64,000 nucleotides of DNA, taken from the NCBI GenBank assembly GCA_028571685.1, contig CM053143.1, forward strand, positions 50,213,208 through 50,277,207, read 5' to 3'. This stretch comes from Heterohyrax brucei. Lineage: Eukaryota > Chordata > Mammalia > Hyracoidea > Procaviidae. Under the pieces are notes generated by a model. That model was not told the DNA's origin, made no database searches, and saw nothing but the letters and a program-made list of their open reading frames with translations. Positions 20,368-32,715 of this stretch are shown piece by piece (the stretch's first letter is position 1; the number at the start of each line of letters is the position of its first letter). A program made the translations under genes and the position numbers.

Positions 20368-22290
20368 TAACTGTGATTCTGGAACTAAGAATCTTATATA
20401 TTTTGAAAAGTTTCAAAGCCAGGAAAAAGAAATGCTCTTTGTTTTGAATTTTCTTAACATTTATGTATGTGTTTTCCTGCAAGGGATAATCTAAAGGAAA
20501 ACATTTCTTTGGCAAACTCCAGACTATCCCCTTAAAACACAGAAAGGCAGTTTTCCTTATCTAGAGTTAACAGTGTGTGCCTTTTCTGACAGTCGGTATG
20601 ACCTCTCAGGGTGGCCATTTTATGCCATGGTTTTGTGACTCTGGTCCTCCCTTTCAAAGAGTGCTGTGCAAAGGAAGAGAACCATGGGTCTTGGCGACAG
20701 GACATGCCTAGCCTTCTCCATATTTTTTTCCCCTCAGTGATTGTGTGTAAGATGAGAACTAGCATCAGCCTACTGATGCTGAGATTTGTTTTGAAGAATT
20801 CAAAAAGGAAGTGAATGCCCAGGGGAAGCCTTACATTTCTTTCTACTTGCAGAAGCTGAATTGCAAGAGCTATCTCTTTGCCATTAATCACCAGGTCTAG
20901 TGTGAATCCAGCCAACTTCAGAGAGTTAGTTTAAAAAGCTAACTAATGACTCAACTCCTTATCTCACTCTGCATTCCGGTTTCATCTCACCGGGTACCCA
21001 GGCTACACTTAACCACTTTAACAAGAGCTCTTCCAATGTTTGGCAGAATTGAAGGAGTTCTATGTATCAAGAAGCCTGTTCTCTACCACTGTGGGATGGA
21101 GGGTGAAATGGTGAACATTTTAGATCTATAGAAATGCCTGACTTGGCTGTGATGTTCTGGGCATGGCTTAGAATCCTGGGAGATTTTGTTTAGTTTGGTT
21201 TAATAATTTGACCTTATTATATAAAAAGAAAATTTCTTGAAGTTGATTCTTCTAAAAATCTGCTTTTGGTGTCTGCTCACTGATTCCTGAAAGCGCTTAT
21301 TTTAGAGAAAAGCCTTCATGGCTATTCCTTTTGTTCCAGCTTCTATTATCAGACTATTCAAAATTGTGTTTTGATTTTGCTTCCCAGTAGTTATTTTATC
21401 ATAGGCCTTTCTGAGACTTAGATTATACTAAGTAGTCATTAGTTTACTTTGAATCCATAAATCCACTTCATGACCCCTGATTATAAACAAGAATTGCTCT
21501 CCAAGTTATATTACGATGGAGCTGGTTGTTCAAATCACACCTCTAATTATGTCCTACCTCCTTCAACAGAAGCAGGGCTCCCTCTGCACCCTTCCAGCGC
21601 TGCTGCACACTCCTAGAAGACCCTTCACAGGCATCCAGGCAGGTATATCTTGAGTAACAAAGTCAACAGGGAAAAATAAAGCATGAAAATCTACCCAGTT
21701 TATGCCAATGAACTTGTTTAACTATATGAGGCTCTATCTCAGAGTAAGTTGCAGTATGTTTTGTAAAGCAATGCTTCTAATCCATTGAGCTTTCAAAATA
21801 GCTCTCTTTCCTATTAAGCCTGCATTGAGAAGTGGGGTTAATTTGCCAGAGTACTTTTTGTGATAATTACAGGACTTACAGATTAGCATGAGTGAATTGG
21901 CAAGGTTCCGTAGCTAATAAAAAATACACAAGAAACTTGTAACGTTCAACTGCTTCAAGGTTACTCATGAGGAAAACATTAAATATTCCTGATAGGCTAG
22001 TTTTGAGTCCAAGCTAGCATATTAATATATGCTCAGGGAAGGATACCATTCAGGTGACATATGGTACAATATTTCCCATAATAAAAGGCACAGTTCTGCT
22101 GTTCAGAGATTTGAAACCAATAGTAGATGAACAAACAAAGATAAATGCCACAGATTAGAAGGTATTTGACAGAATTTTTTTTTTAGGAGATAATTATTTT
22201 GTTAGGCCATACAGCTTATTCCTTTGTCAGAATCACATGTGCAATATTATAATTCTTCACTGAATTCTAGAAGCATATTAACATTTATTT
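20368..22290. other. Repeat-poor stretch, nothing assigned
   Basis: One of the two longest stretches free of recognisable mobile elements. A 127-codon minus-strand frame (20532-20915) has no familiar domain. Several TAATTA-type words lie around 21860-21870. Conservation cannot be judged from sequence alone. Confidence 0.5.
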
Positions 22291-22319
22291 AACAAACGTT
22301 TGTAAGTGCCTACTGGGTG

Positions 22320-22690
22320 CTGCCACCACTCATCTACCAGTTAGTTATATTACTGTGGCTTGCATGTTGCTACTATGCTAGAAGCTTTGCCACTAGTATT
22401 TCAAATACCAGCAGGGTCACCTACCGTGGGCACGTTTCAGTGGAGCTGAGACTAACACCGACTAGGAAGAAACTCCTAGTGATCTACTTCTGAAAGTTAG
22501 GCACTGGATCACAACAGAATATTGTTTAATTTAGTGTTGGGAGATGAGTCCTCTAGGTTGGAAGGCCCTCAAAATATAATGTCTACAACAATAGACTTGA
22601 ACATACCAGTGATCATGCTGATGGCACAGGGCCTGGGCAATATTTCATTCTGATGTACGCGAGGTCTCCAAGAGTTGGAGCTTACTCAAC
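22320..22690 (+). mobile_element. RTE-derived non-autonomous element
   Basis: The RTE 5' UTR (GTGGCTTGCATGTTGCTACT, then TTTCAAATACCAGCAGGGTC) is joined near 22600-22620 to the RTE 3' tail (GGCACAGGGCCTGGGCAATA, then GAGTTGGAGCTTACTC). The coding region is absent. The same design occurs at 8095 and 61790, which suggests a family mobilised by RTE proteins. Confidence 0.7.
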
Positions 22691-22834
22691 AGCTGCGTTC
22701 AGGACCAAGTACCATGCTTGTTGTGGCAGATGGAAATCCCAATAGGCAATCCTGTCTGAACAATTGTGCTCAAAAGTTCTATCATTAGAAGCACTTATGT
22801 TACTTCAGACTATCAAAATTATCTAACTGCATGT

Positions 22835-23527
22835 GACTGTGGGTTATAACTGTGGATTGCAACTCAACATGAAAAACCCAAAATACAGCTGGATCAATAA
22901 GCAACATCATGATGAATGGAGAAAACATTGAGGCTGTCACAGATCTCGTTTTACCTGTATCCACAATCTGTGCAGACGTAAGCAGCTGTTGAGAAACCGA
23001 ATGATGCATCGCACTGGGAAAATCTCCTGTTAAAGACTTCTTTAAAGCGTTAATAAATAAATAAAGATGTCACCTTTAAGGTGTGCCTGACTCAAGCTGT
23101 GGCGTTTTCAGTCACTTTATATGCCTGCGAAAGCTGGACAATGAATAAGGAATACTGAAAAAGAATTAATGCCCTTGAATTATGGAGTTGGCAAAGAATA
23201 TTGACTGTATCACGGGCTGCTAGAAGAGTGAACGAATCTGTCTTGGAAGAAGTAGAGCCAGAATGCTCCTTAGAAGTGAGAATGGAGAGACTTCATCTCA
23301 TGTACTTCAGACTAAACTTGTCAGGAGGGACAAACATCATGTGTAGTAAAGCAGTGGGTCAATGAAGAAGAGGAAGACCCTCAATGACATAAATTGACAG
23401 TTGCTTCAACAGGCTCAAAGATATTAAGGACTGTGAGAATGGCACAGAACTGGGAAATGTTTCATTCTGTTGTATGGTTATAGGGTCACTATGAGTCAGC
23501 ACCCAACAGCAGCGTCAGTGGCATGTG
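22835..23527 (+). mobile_element. RTE LINE 3' part
   Basis: The 3' third of RTE: the ATGATGAATGGAGAAAACAT block, a TAATAAATAAATAAAGATG interruption, GAAAGCTGGACAATGAATAA, GTCTTGGAAGAAGTAGAGCC, and the tail GGTCACTATGAGTCAGCACC. Stops and indels break every frame. Confidence 0.85.
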
Positions 23528-23529
23528 AC

Positions 23530-24560
23530 TGAAATTTGAAGACTGAGAAGGAGTGAGTTCTCTGTTCACACAGTCAGAAACTACTGGTCTTCAGGGAACA
23601 CAAGCTCCATTTCTCAGATACTTTGAGAGTATCTTCAAGTTACAACTAGTTATACTGCCTACTTTTGGCTACTAAGGCATCTCCCTTTAACTTTGACAAG
23701 ATCATTCACAAAAATCAAGGGAGAGGAGTGCTGGGTGTGCAGGTACGATGTATCGCTATCACTATCTTCCTATATGTAACTAGGCTTAATGCCTACAAAT
23801 GGAAATAAAGTGAAATACATGTCTTAGCGAGAGATGACCAGCCTCTGATGAAACCCAGAACTCCACTGAACTATCTTAACAGAGTTAAGATAAGGGTAAA
23901 GGAGGTAAGATAGGTGTAAAGGAGGAAGGGCTGTTCTCTGGAGCCAGTAAATCTAGAATAGCCTTAAACAGGGGGAATAAATGAAGCCCATTGCCAACAA
24001 AGTTTTTCCACTTTTATTACTCCCTTTTTACCTTTTATTGCCCACTTTTGTTACTCTTTCCTCCACTTGTCTCTGTACATGCTACTTGGCATGTAGTCTT
24101 AGATGTTGTATTAGTATTTAACCCATGGAGATAAGAATTTAGGTGTTTTCCTCCCAACATGTGGACTGAGCCATGTTTAGGTCAAATCTGACATCGTTAC
24201 CCTGTGGCTAGGAGCCTAATTTGGGGAAGCAAAGCTGATGGTGATATGTACTGCTCTATTCACCCTTGTCCTGTTCATTCTGTCAGTAATAAATGCCTTT
24301 TGATCAGATCAGTGAAACAGTACTCTTCTCCAAATGGGTTTCACTAAGAACTTGTCAATATAGTGGCATTGTAAGAAATACACTTTTTGTGTTTCTGAGC
24401 AAAGATCTGTTCTGTGTTAAGCAGAAAACCCAAAACAAAATAGAAAACAATAAACGAATCTCTTCCTTAGCCAGAAATAAAAATTTTTTTCAATGGACAT
24501 AAATCAGGGCACATTTCTATAAGATACTCCATGAACCACTGATTTCATGACCTCCTGTTT
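23530..24560. other. No assigned element
   Basis: Nothing recognised with confidence. Sequence upstream of the ERVL pol remnant could contain more of that fossil, eroded past recognition. Confidence 0.4.
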
Positions 24561-24569
24561 TTTAAGAAC

Positions 24570-27513
24570 AGTTTTAGATTTACTATTAACCTTTCTCCCA
24601 ATTTTTTTTAAAGGAACCAAAGCCTTTTGTGAGCGTGGATGTTCACTGGAAAAAAAGAAATAGTCAGATTTTTCAGAGATTACTGGAAACTGGCTCTGAA
24701 CTGACACTAGTTCCAGGAGACCCACGATATCACTGTGGCTCACCAAAATAGGGGTATATAGAGGTGAGGTTATTAATGGAACTCAGGTTGGTCTCACACC
24801 GGGTCCAGTGGGTCCCTGAATCCATTCTGTGGTGATTTCTCCAAAAAAAAGGAAGCACAAAGCCTGGTGTCCCTGTTTGGATTTTGGGGGTATCATATTC
24901 CTCATTTGTGTATGCTACTCTAGCCTATCAGTCGGTTTGAAAATCTGCTCATTTTGAGTGGAGTCCAGAACAAGAGAAGATGCTTTAATAGGTTCAGGCT
25001 GCTGTGTCAGCCACTCTGCCACCTGGGCCCTGTGGTCTGACTGATCCAATGGTGCCTGAAGTATCTGTGGAAGACAGAGATGCTGCTTAGAGTCTTTGGC
25101 AGGCATGTATTTGTGAGTCATGGTACAGACTCTCAGGATTTTAGAGCCAAGGCGTGCCACCTTTTGCAGATAAATACTCTTCTTTTGAGAAATAGCTTTT
25201 AGCTTGTTTCTGGGCCTTAGTAGAGACTGACTGCCTAACCATGGGTCATCAAGTCACCATACAGTCTGAGCTGCCCATTATGAACTCAGTTTTGTCTGAG
25301 CCAGAGAGTTGTAAAGTCTGACACGCACAGCAACACACCATCATTCAACAGTAGTGTTGTGTATTGAGATGGGGCTAGAGCAAGAACTGAAGGCACAAAT
25401 AAGTTGCATGAGGAAGAGGCCAAATGCCCACTGCTCACTCATGCTACATTACATTTCCTCTCCTAGTCTGTACCTATGGCTTTATGGGATTTTCTTACAA
25501 TCAATTGACTGAGGAAGATAAACTTTGGGTTTGGCTTGCAGATGGTTCTGTGGGGTATGCAGGTACCACAATAGAGTGGACAGCAGCAGCAGCAGCACAG
25601 CTCCTTTCTGGAACCTGCCTGAAGGAAAATGGCAAAGGGAAATCTTCACAGTGGGCAGAACTTCAAGCAGTTCACTCGGTTGTTCATTTTGCTTGGGAAG
25701 AGAGATGTCCAGATGTGCAGTTTCTGTACTGATTCATGGGCTGTGGCCAATGGTTTGGCTGGGTGATCAGGGACTAGGAGGGGACATAGTTGAAAAATTA
25801 GTGTTAAGGAGGCATTGGGAAAATGTATGTTGAAAGACTTCTCTGAATAGGTGAAAGAAGTGAAGATATTTGTGTCTCATGTGAATGTTCACCAAAGCAT
25901 GAGCTTGGCAGAGGAGGATTTAAACAACCAAATGAATGGAATGATGAGTTCTCTGAATACCAGTCATTCTTTCTCCCCACACACTCCTGTCATTGCCCAA
26001 TGGGCTCATGAACAAAGTGGCCATGGTGGCAAAGGTGGAGGTTATCACATGGGCTTAGCAACATGGACTTCAACTTACCAAGACTGACTTGGCTGCAGCC
26101 ATGGCTGAGTGCCCAGTCTACCAGCAGCAGAGACCAACACTGAGTCCCCAGTATGGCACCACTTCTAGAGTGATCAGCCAGCAACCTCTTGGCAGGCTGA
26201 TTACACTGGATCACTTCTATCACGGAAATAACAGTATTTCCTTCTGAATGGAATAGACATTTATTTTGGATATGAATTTGCTTTCCCTGCATACATTGTT
26301 TCTGCCAAAGCTACTAGCTGTAGACTCACAGAATGCCCTGTCAAGGTCATGGTATCCCACACAGCATTGCCTTGCATTGAAGAACTCACTTCACATACAA
26401 TGAAGTATAACGATGGTTTCATGCTTATGGAATTCACTGGTCTTACCATGATCTCCATCATCCTGAGGCACCTGGCTTCGTAGAATGATGGGATAGCCTT
26501 CTAAAGACACAATTACAGTGCCAGCTTAGTGGTAATATTTTGCAGGGTTGGGTCACTGTTTTCCAGGAAGCTGTATACGTTCTAACCCAGTATCTGATAT
26601 ATACTGCTGTTTCTTCCTTAGCAAAGATTTATAATTCTAGGAATCAAGGGGTGGAAATGAAAGCGGCACAATCACTATTATCCATAGTGACCCACTCAAA
26701 AAATTTTTGCTTCCTGTCCCCTTGTCCTTACAGTCTGCATGTCTAGAGGTCTTAGTTCCAGAGGGAAGAATGTTCCTGTCAGAAGACAGAATGCTGATTC
26801 TATTGATCTGGAAGTAAAGAATGCCATCTGGCCATGTTGGACTCCCCATGCCTCTGTTTCAACAGGGAAAGAAAGGAGTTACCATTTTGGTTGATGTAAT
26901 TGCTCTTGATACCAAGACAAAATTGGATTAATACTCTGTAAGGTCAAGAAGCATGTGTATGGAATACAGGAGATCTCTCAGAATGTCTTTTGGTACTACC
27001 GTGTCCTGTGATTAAAAGCAATGGAAAACTACAGCAGCTCAATTTTGACATGACTACTAATGACCCAGACTCATTAGGAATGAAGGCTTGGGTCACCCCA
27101 CCAGGCAAAGAATCATGAGCAGCTAAGGTGCTTCTGACACAAATGGAACACAGAATGGGTGGTAGAAGAATGGAGTTTAAATACCAGCTATGACCATATG
27201 ACCAGTTGCAGAAATGATGATTGTAGTTGCTGAGGTTTTTTTGTTATACATATATGTGTGTGTAAATATAAACACACATGTACATATGTACATATGTATA
27301 TATAAAATATTTTTGTTTTATTCCCTCCCTTATTCTGTTACTTATTATAAAATGTAAGAGGTAAATAGGGCTAGTGGATAGTTTGATTTGTTTTACACAT
27401 GCTGGTTGTATCATGTTAGGCATAAGTAGGACTCAGTGATGATCTTTATTTAGAGTAATTTATGGTTTAGGGAGATGCATGTACAGCTTCCAAACTGACA
27501 AAGGGTAGAAGAC
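24570..27513 (+). mobile_element. ERVL provirus internal region, fossil
   Basis: Parts recognised in order are a protease-like stretch (about 24650-24840), the connection and RNase H region (about 24950-25830), integrase (about 25850-26620) and the downstream untranslated part reaching the LTR. The RNase H and integrase parts resemble the class III ERVL pol of placental mammals. The element is thoroughly broken, with many interruptions. Its divergence suggests insertion early in placental evolution. The minus-strand open frame at 24915-25160 is a shadow of it. Confidence 0.8.
27241..27306 (+). repeat. TG/TA/CA-rich simple repeat
   Basis: ATATGTGTGTG and ACATATGTACATATGT runs inside the ERVL 3' untranslated part. 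Confidence 0.85.
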
Positions 27514-27995
27514 TGTGACTGTTAATATTACGTGTCAACTTTGTTAGGCTGTGATCCTTGGTGGTTTGACAGGTACTACGTAGTCATCCTTTATTTTGTG
27601 ATCTGACGTGAGCAGCCAATCAGTCAGAAGGGGAGTTTCCTTGGATGTGTGGCCTGTATCCAGTATATATGAATGTTCAGGCAAAGCTCGTCCTTTCTTC
27701 ATCCTGCATTCAGCTCTTCATGCTCTGATCTCTGTTTGTTGGGCTATGAGCCAGCAGCCTGCCACCTGACCTGTAGCTTTTGGCTTTGCCATCATCTCCA
27801 GCTCTACTGGACACCAGCCTGCTGCCAGGTACTCAGTTGGGAAGCCCTTAGCTTGTTATCTGACATAGAGATTTCTGGGACTTGCCAGCCTCCATAACTG
27901 CATGAGCCATTTCCTTGAAATAAAGCTCTCTCTCTCTCTCTATTTATTTATGTGCTTCACTAGTTTTTGTCCCCTAGAGAACCTAGCCCAAGACA
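27514..27995 (+). mobile_element. ERVL 3' LTR (MLT2-like), fossil
   Basis: It begins TGTGACTGTTAATATTACGT, directly after the ERVL internal end (GACAAAGGGTAGAAGAC), and ends CTAGCCCAAGACA. It contains a CCTTGAAATAAAGC polyadenylation-type signal and a (TC)n run. The position makes it the 3' LTR of the provirus above. Non-coding. Confidence 0.85.
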
Positions 27996-28099
27996 CTGTG
28001 TAACAAGTCAGTTTTCCCAAAACTGTCTGCTAAACAATCTATGATCTCTTTTTAGTTTTGTAATATACAAAATTAGTGGTAAGTATGGTGGGTACGGTG

Positions 28100-28440
28100 G
28101 TGTGTAAGTATGGTGTGTACATCTCTACCCACTCTATTCTGTTTTTGCATTGATTTGTTCTTGCACTAATGCCATCTTGTTTTTACTACTACAGCTTTGT
28201 GGTGTGTTTTAATATTGCTTTACTCTCAGGTTTTGAAAGTAAGTTAGCTATTTGTGTGTGTTTCCCACACAAATTTTAGGTATGTTTAATGAATTGCTAA
28301 AAAAAAAACTAAGTGATATTTCATGTAGGATTTTACTGAGTTTATAGATAAAATTGGAAAGATTGACATGTTTATAATGATTTCGTATCTCTTTTCCTAT
28401 CATACTGACTCAATAAAGGAATGGTCCTACATCTGTTCAA
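28100..28440 (-). mobile_element. Old L1 ORF2 fragment, antisense
   Basis: The antisense L1 order (TTTACTACTACAGCTTTGTG, CACAAATTTTAGGTATGTTT, then GAAAGATTGACATGTTTATA) corresponds to the region between the RT and the C-terminal domain. Confidence 0.7.
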
Positions 28441-28799
28441 TCAAAATCTGGCCAATCCTTTTTATTTATTTATCTATGAACAAGCTAGAATTTGACTGAG
28501 TACTCATAAAAGCAGACAGAACTGCTTTCAAAACACTAAGTGCGTGGCAAGGAAATAAGAAATCAGAGCCATAAAAAGGCACTTATTGAGCTCTAATTAT
28601 TCTTGGTGCTATGCTAGGTTCTACAAAAGCAAAGTAAATAGGTGTGTGTATCACATTATTTGCTGGTTTATATTTAAATAGATTACATTAAGCCAAAGAC
28701 ATGGATAGAAGTCAGCACAATAAAAACTAAACTAATAAATGAATGGACGGCTGTGCTTCTCCTATATAAAGTAAAGAATAAATGCATATTAATAGTGAG

Positions 28800-29310
28800 A
28801 AACTGAAGAGCTGGAAAGAGAAGATAGGTAGGGCAGAGAAAGTGTCAGAAGATGCCAAGATTTATTGTTACGTGGAAAAAGCAAGCGGAAGAGTGCGTAA
28901 AATATACTAGAATTTGTGTAAAAAAGAGAAAAACCTATCCTTGTATTTTTCTTGCATATACATAACACAGAAACCATGGAAGTATGCTGCTTAAATGCTG
29001 TTGTTGCTAACCAAAAGGTCAGCAGTTCGAATCCACGAGGCACTCCTTGGAAATTCTATGGGGCAATTCTACCATGTCATACAGGGTCACTATAGGTTGA
29101 AATCAAGTTGATGGCTTGGGTTTTTTTTTTTGTTGTTGTTGTTATACATAAAATATCTCTGGAAGCATACCTAAAATTTTATAACATTAGTTATTGTAGG
29201 AATGGGAACTACTCGGTTGGAATGGGAATGGAAAGGGGAGAAAGAATATTTACTGTATATATTTAAAAATTTTCAATTATGTGAATTATCCATTTAAAAA
29301 ATTAAAGAAA
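28800..29310 (+). mobile_element. Old L1 3' UTR, split by AfroSINE
   Basis: 28800-28970 and 29143-29310 are consecutive parts of an L1M-like 3' UTR (CTTGCATATACATAA, then AAAATATCTCTGGAAGCATA and a GAATATTTACTGTATA block). The AfroSINE at 28973 interrupts it. Confidence 0.65.
28973..29140 (+). mobile_element. AfroSINE in L1
   Basis: Full-length-like with GGTCAGCAGTTCGAATCCAC and a T-rich, TTG-repeat tail. TATACATAA occurs at both sides as the probable duplication. Confidence 0.85.
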
Positions 29311-30080
29311 TCACACCTTAAAAGCTGATGGGTCCCTAAAAGAAAAATAAATTTCTGGACTGTCTATGATCTGAAGTATCAGTAACAGACATGTGTCTGT
29401 ACACATCTGTGTACTCACATCAAAAGAATTTTGTACCACAATGCCAGTAACTCCAGCCATATGTTAATAGAAGAAAAAGGAAGAGATTAAGGTAAAATTG
29501 CAAAGTCTGGGCTTAGAAGCCATGCATTAAACTCACAGATGTGAACCAGGGACCTGGTACAGAGGAAGTGAGTCTAATCACCCTCAGTATTCCAAAGCTA
29601 TCTAAGCTTTAGAGTCTGAAGAGTATTTTAATTATGAGATACCATCTCAGTTAGTCCTCCACACCACCTGTGACTGAGCCTGCTGGAAAAGCAACCTGGT
29701 CAGCTTCTTTCTCCTCCTAGACAATGGAAACCTATGCCTGCAGTTTAATGACAGAACATTGATCTGTGTAATATAAGAACCGGTGATCACTCAGCTATCC
29801 CAGCAAATTCATTCCCAATCATTAAAATAATTACAGGCAATTTACTGTAAACAAGGGAGTTTACAGCTTCTCTGTAGCCTTACAGAGGCAGGAGCTAAGA
29901 ATGAGTCTCAACAGCCCGTTTCCTGGCTTACAGTCAACATTCTACATTTTACAGATAATTCCTTTTCTGAGGGGTAGATAATTTCAAACTGAGTTTATAT
30001 GATTTTTTAAATCCCTGCTACCACCAGCATTCATAAATTTTCCATGTTACCTTCACAATTAACCTGCTCTAATGCATTCA
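29311..30080. other. No recognisable element or gene
   Basis: AT-rich sequence with no assigned repeat. Confidence 0.45.
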
Positions 30081-30084
30081 TTGG

Positions 30085-30248
30085 AAATCCTTAATGGCAT
30101 AGTGGTTAGGAGCTATGGCTGCTGACCAGAAGGCTGGCAGCTCAAATCTGCCAGGTGTTCCTTGGAAACTCTATAGAGCAGTTCTCCTCTGATCTACAGA
30201 GTCACTGTGAGGCAGAATTGACTCGATGACGGTGGATTTGGTTGTCGG
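30085..30248 (+). mobile_element. AfroSINE
   Basis: Complete in layout: CATAGTGGTTAGGAGCTATG, GGCAGCTCAAATCTGCC, CAGAATTGACTCGATGACGG. Confidence 0.9.
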
Positions 30249-30257
30249 TTTAATGCT

Positions 30258-30428
30258 TTCGATGGAAGCCCTAGTGGCATGGTGGTTAAATGCTACTGCT
30301 GCTGTCCAAAAAGTGAGCAGTTCAAATTCATCAGGTACTCCTTGAAACCATATATGGGGCGTTCTATTTTGTCTAGAGAGTTGTTATGAGTTGGAATCAG
30401 TTCAAAGGCAACAGATTTGGTTTTAGAT
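30258..30428 (+). mobile_element. AfroSINE, tandem neighbour
   Basis: A second, older copy directly follows in the same orientation. TTTAATGCTTTCG separates them and resembles TCTAATGCATTCA before the first copy. Confidence 0.9.
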
Positions 30429-30638
30429 TTTAATACATACATTAACAGCATATCCATGTTACAGAATAAGATTCCTCTAAATTAAATGTCTTTTTTATTT
30501 TTAAAGTATTTTATTTACAATATAAATATTTTGCTTTCTTATCACATTAGAGTTTGCTCTTAACAGATGCTCTTTTCCTCTTTTTAAAATTTCTGAATAT
30601 GTCAAGGTTCTATGTTATGGCTCTACTTAGAATTTTTT

Positions 30639-31287
30639 TAAAAAAATTGTACTTCAGATGAAGATTTACAGGGAAAGCAAGTTTCTCATTAAACAGTTAA
30701 TCCACATATTGTTTTGTGACATTAGTTGTTAACCACATGACGTGTCAACCCTCTCCCCTTCTCAAACTTGGGTTCCCCATTACCAGCTTTCCTGTTCCCT
30801 CCTGCCTTGCTGTCCTTGTCTCTGGTCTGTGTGCCTCCTGTTTAGTCTCATTTTTGTTTTAAGGGCCTGTCTAATATTTTGGTTGAAGTGCGAACCTCAG
30901 GAATGACTTCATTATTTGCTATAAGGGTGCCTGGAGGCCGTACTCTTAGAGTTTCTTTAGTCTCTGTCAGACTGCTAAGTCTGGTTTTGTATTGGGTTTC
31001 TTTTTGAGCTAAGAGTTTTGTTCTATGTTTACCTCTAGCTCTGTCTGGGATCCTCTACTGTGAGCCCCGTCAGAGCAGTCAGTGATAGTAGCCGGGCACC
31101 ATCTAGTTCCTAAACTCAGTCTGGTAGAGGCTGTGGTAGTTGTGGTCCGTTTAGTCCTTCAGACTAATCTTTCCCTTGTGTCTTTAATTTTCTTCTTTCT
31201 CCCTTGCTTCAGATGTGGTGGGACCATTGGAGTATCTTCGATGACTACTCACAAGACTTTATAACCCCAGGCACTGCTCACCAATCG
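30639..31287 (-). mobile_element. L1 3' UTR insertion with target duplication
   Basis: The antisense L1 3' UTR of an older subfamily ends in CACAAGACTTTATAACCCCA. It is flanked by the exact 14-bp duplication ACTTAGAATTTTTT (30625-30638 and 31288-31301). The element is 649 bp, so it was truncated within the 3' UTR. The 60-codon plus frame is chance. Confidence 0.85.
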
Positions 31288-31442
31288 ACTTAGAATTTTT
31301 TACGTAATATTTTTTTGTCTGAGAAATTATTTAGTAATCATCTTACGTTCCTCAGTGCTACTGTTGAAAATTGTGTGGCTTATATTTCAGCTTCTTCATT
31401 ATAACCTTACCGGAATTAGGGGAAACAAAGATTTAGCTGTAA

Positions 31443-32195
31443 GAATTACCTTAGTTATGCAGTGCTGTTGTAACACAAGTATCACAAGTGTGTAGCTTTA
31501 AAGAATGTACATTCACTTTATAGAGGTTAATCAGGTCTTGCCTGTATTGATTCCCTTCTTGTCAGTAGCTCTAGGTATTCTTCAGCAGTCCTTGGCTTGC
31601 ACTTGTACATAATCCTCACGTGGAACCCATCTTCCTCCTTGTGTGTCTGTGGGGTTGGGGGAGTGTCTATCCTGGTATTTTTTTATAACTTTTTACAACT
31701 CATTGTGGAATGCACCCTATACTGATATGACCCCACTAATCAACTGATTACATTGTATTAGGTTACATTGTGGGAAGTCATTCAATTCTATTGTGTTCCA
31801 TTCCATGTGAGATAATTACATTTCATTATGTTACATTATGGAAAGAAATTTACTCTACTTAAGGGCAACTCATTTAATTATGTGGAGCTACTCCATGAGA
31901 AAGCTTGTGTGGCAAAAGCAGTTTATGATCAGAGGCTAATCTAGAGGATGGCAGTTCAAATCCACTCAGTTGGTCTCAGCAGGAAAGGTTTGCTGACTCT
32001 CTTATATAAAGATTATAGCCAAGAAAACCCTAAGGAGTATTATTCTACTCTATAACACGTGGGGTCACCGTGAGTCAGAATGGACTTGGTGGCAATGGGT
32101 AGGAGTAGTAATAGCTACTCCATGACAGTAACTAGACTAGTGTTTACTCAAACCATAGCCTAGCCAAGTTGACACATAAAATTAATCATCACAAG
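31443..32195 (-). mobile_element. MaLR-like LTR fossil, antisense, split by AfroSINE
   Basis: It starts TTAGTTATGCAGTGCTGTTG and ends AGCCAAGTTGACACATAAAA near 32195, with GTTACATTGT-like repeats in the middle. An AfroSINE inserted at 31899. Non-coding and old. Confidence 0.65.
31899..32112 (+). mobile_element. AfroSINE, long variant, with target duplication
   Basis: Flanked by the exact 13-bp AGCTACTCCATGA (31886-31898 and 32113-32125). Body GATGGCAGTTCAAATCCACT and GTCACCGTGAGTCAGAATGG. It is inserted in a MaLR LTR, so it is younger. Confidence 0.9.
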
Positions 32196-32514
32196 CATAT
32201 AATTAGCATTACTTAAAATAGTGAAATTTTAGCGACAACTACTACCTCAAAATACTTTAACAACCGAAGGCTTTCTTATTATTGTTGGATACCTTCTCGT
32301 TTTGGAACTCCTTTCACTTTCCCGCTGACTATAACCTGAGGATATCAGGCAGACATCCAATGTGATGAGGTTACACAAAGTTTTTAAATTGTGCAGATCT
32401 TAAAAGTCAGCTTTCTACTACAGTATTTGGGAGACAAACTGTGTTTAAAGCTTTATTAATGAAAGCAAGTACAAGTTCTATAAAAAGAAAATGTCACATT
32501 AGTTAATTACATAG

Positions 32515-32715
32515 ATTTTGTAGCCAGGCTGCTTGGTGTTAAACCCTAGGGCTATCCCAACTAGCTGTATAATACCGTGCAGGAGACTGAACCTTTCTAT
32601 GCTTCAGTTTTCTCATTTGCAAAATTGAATTGGTAATGGTACCTACCCCATAGGTTTGTTGAGAGGAATATTAGTGAATATATACAAAGTACTGAGAATA
32701 AGGCTAGTTTAGCAA
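32515..32715 (+). mobile_element. MIR SINE
   Basis: The sense MIR order is well kept: TAGCCAGGCTGCTTGG, GGAGACTGAACCTTTCTATG, GCTTCAGTTTTCTCATTTGC, GGTACCTACCCCATAGG. Confidence 0.85.

Noticed and set aside
20532-20915. 127-codon minus-strand open frame
   Set aside because: No recognisable domain, no splice or promoter context. A frame this long is expected by chance in 64 kb.
24915-25160. 81-codon minus-strand frame that looks protein-like
   Set aside because: The plus strand here is the ERVL connection and RNase H region. The minus frame is its shadow.
25424-25833. Two overlapping plus-strand frames that could pass for a host gene
   Set aside because: They are ERVL RNase H remnants, as shown by the flanking integrase region and LTR.
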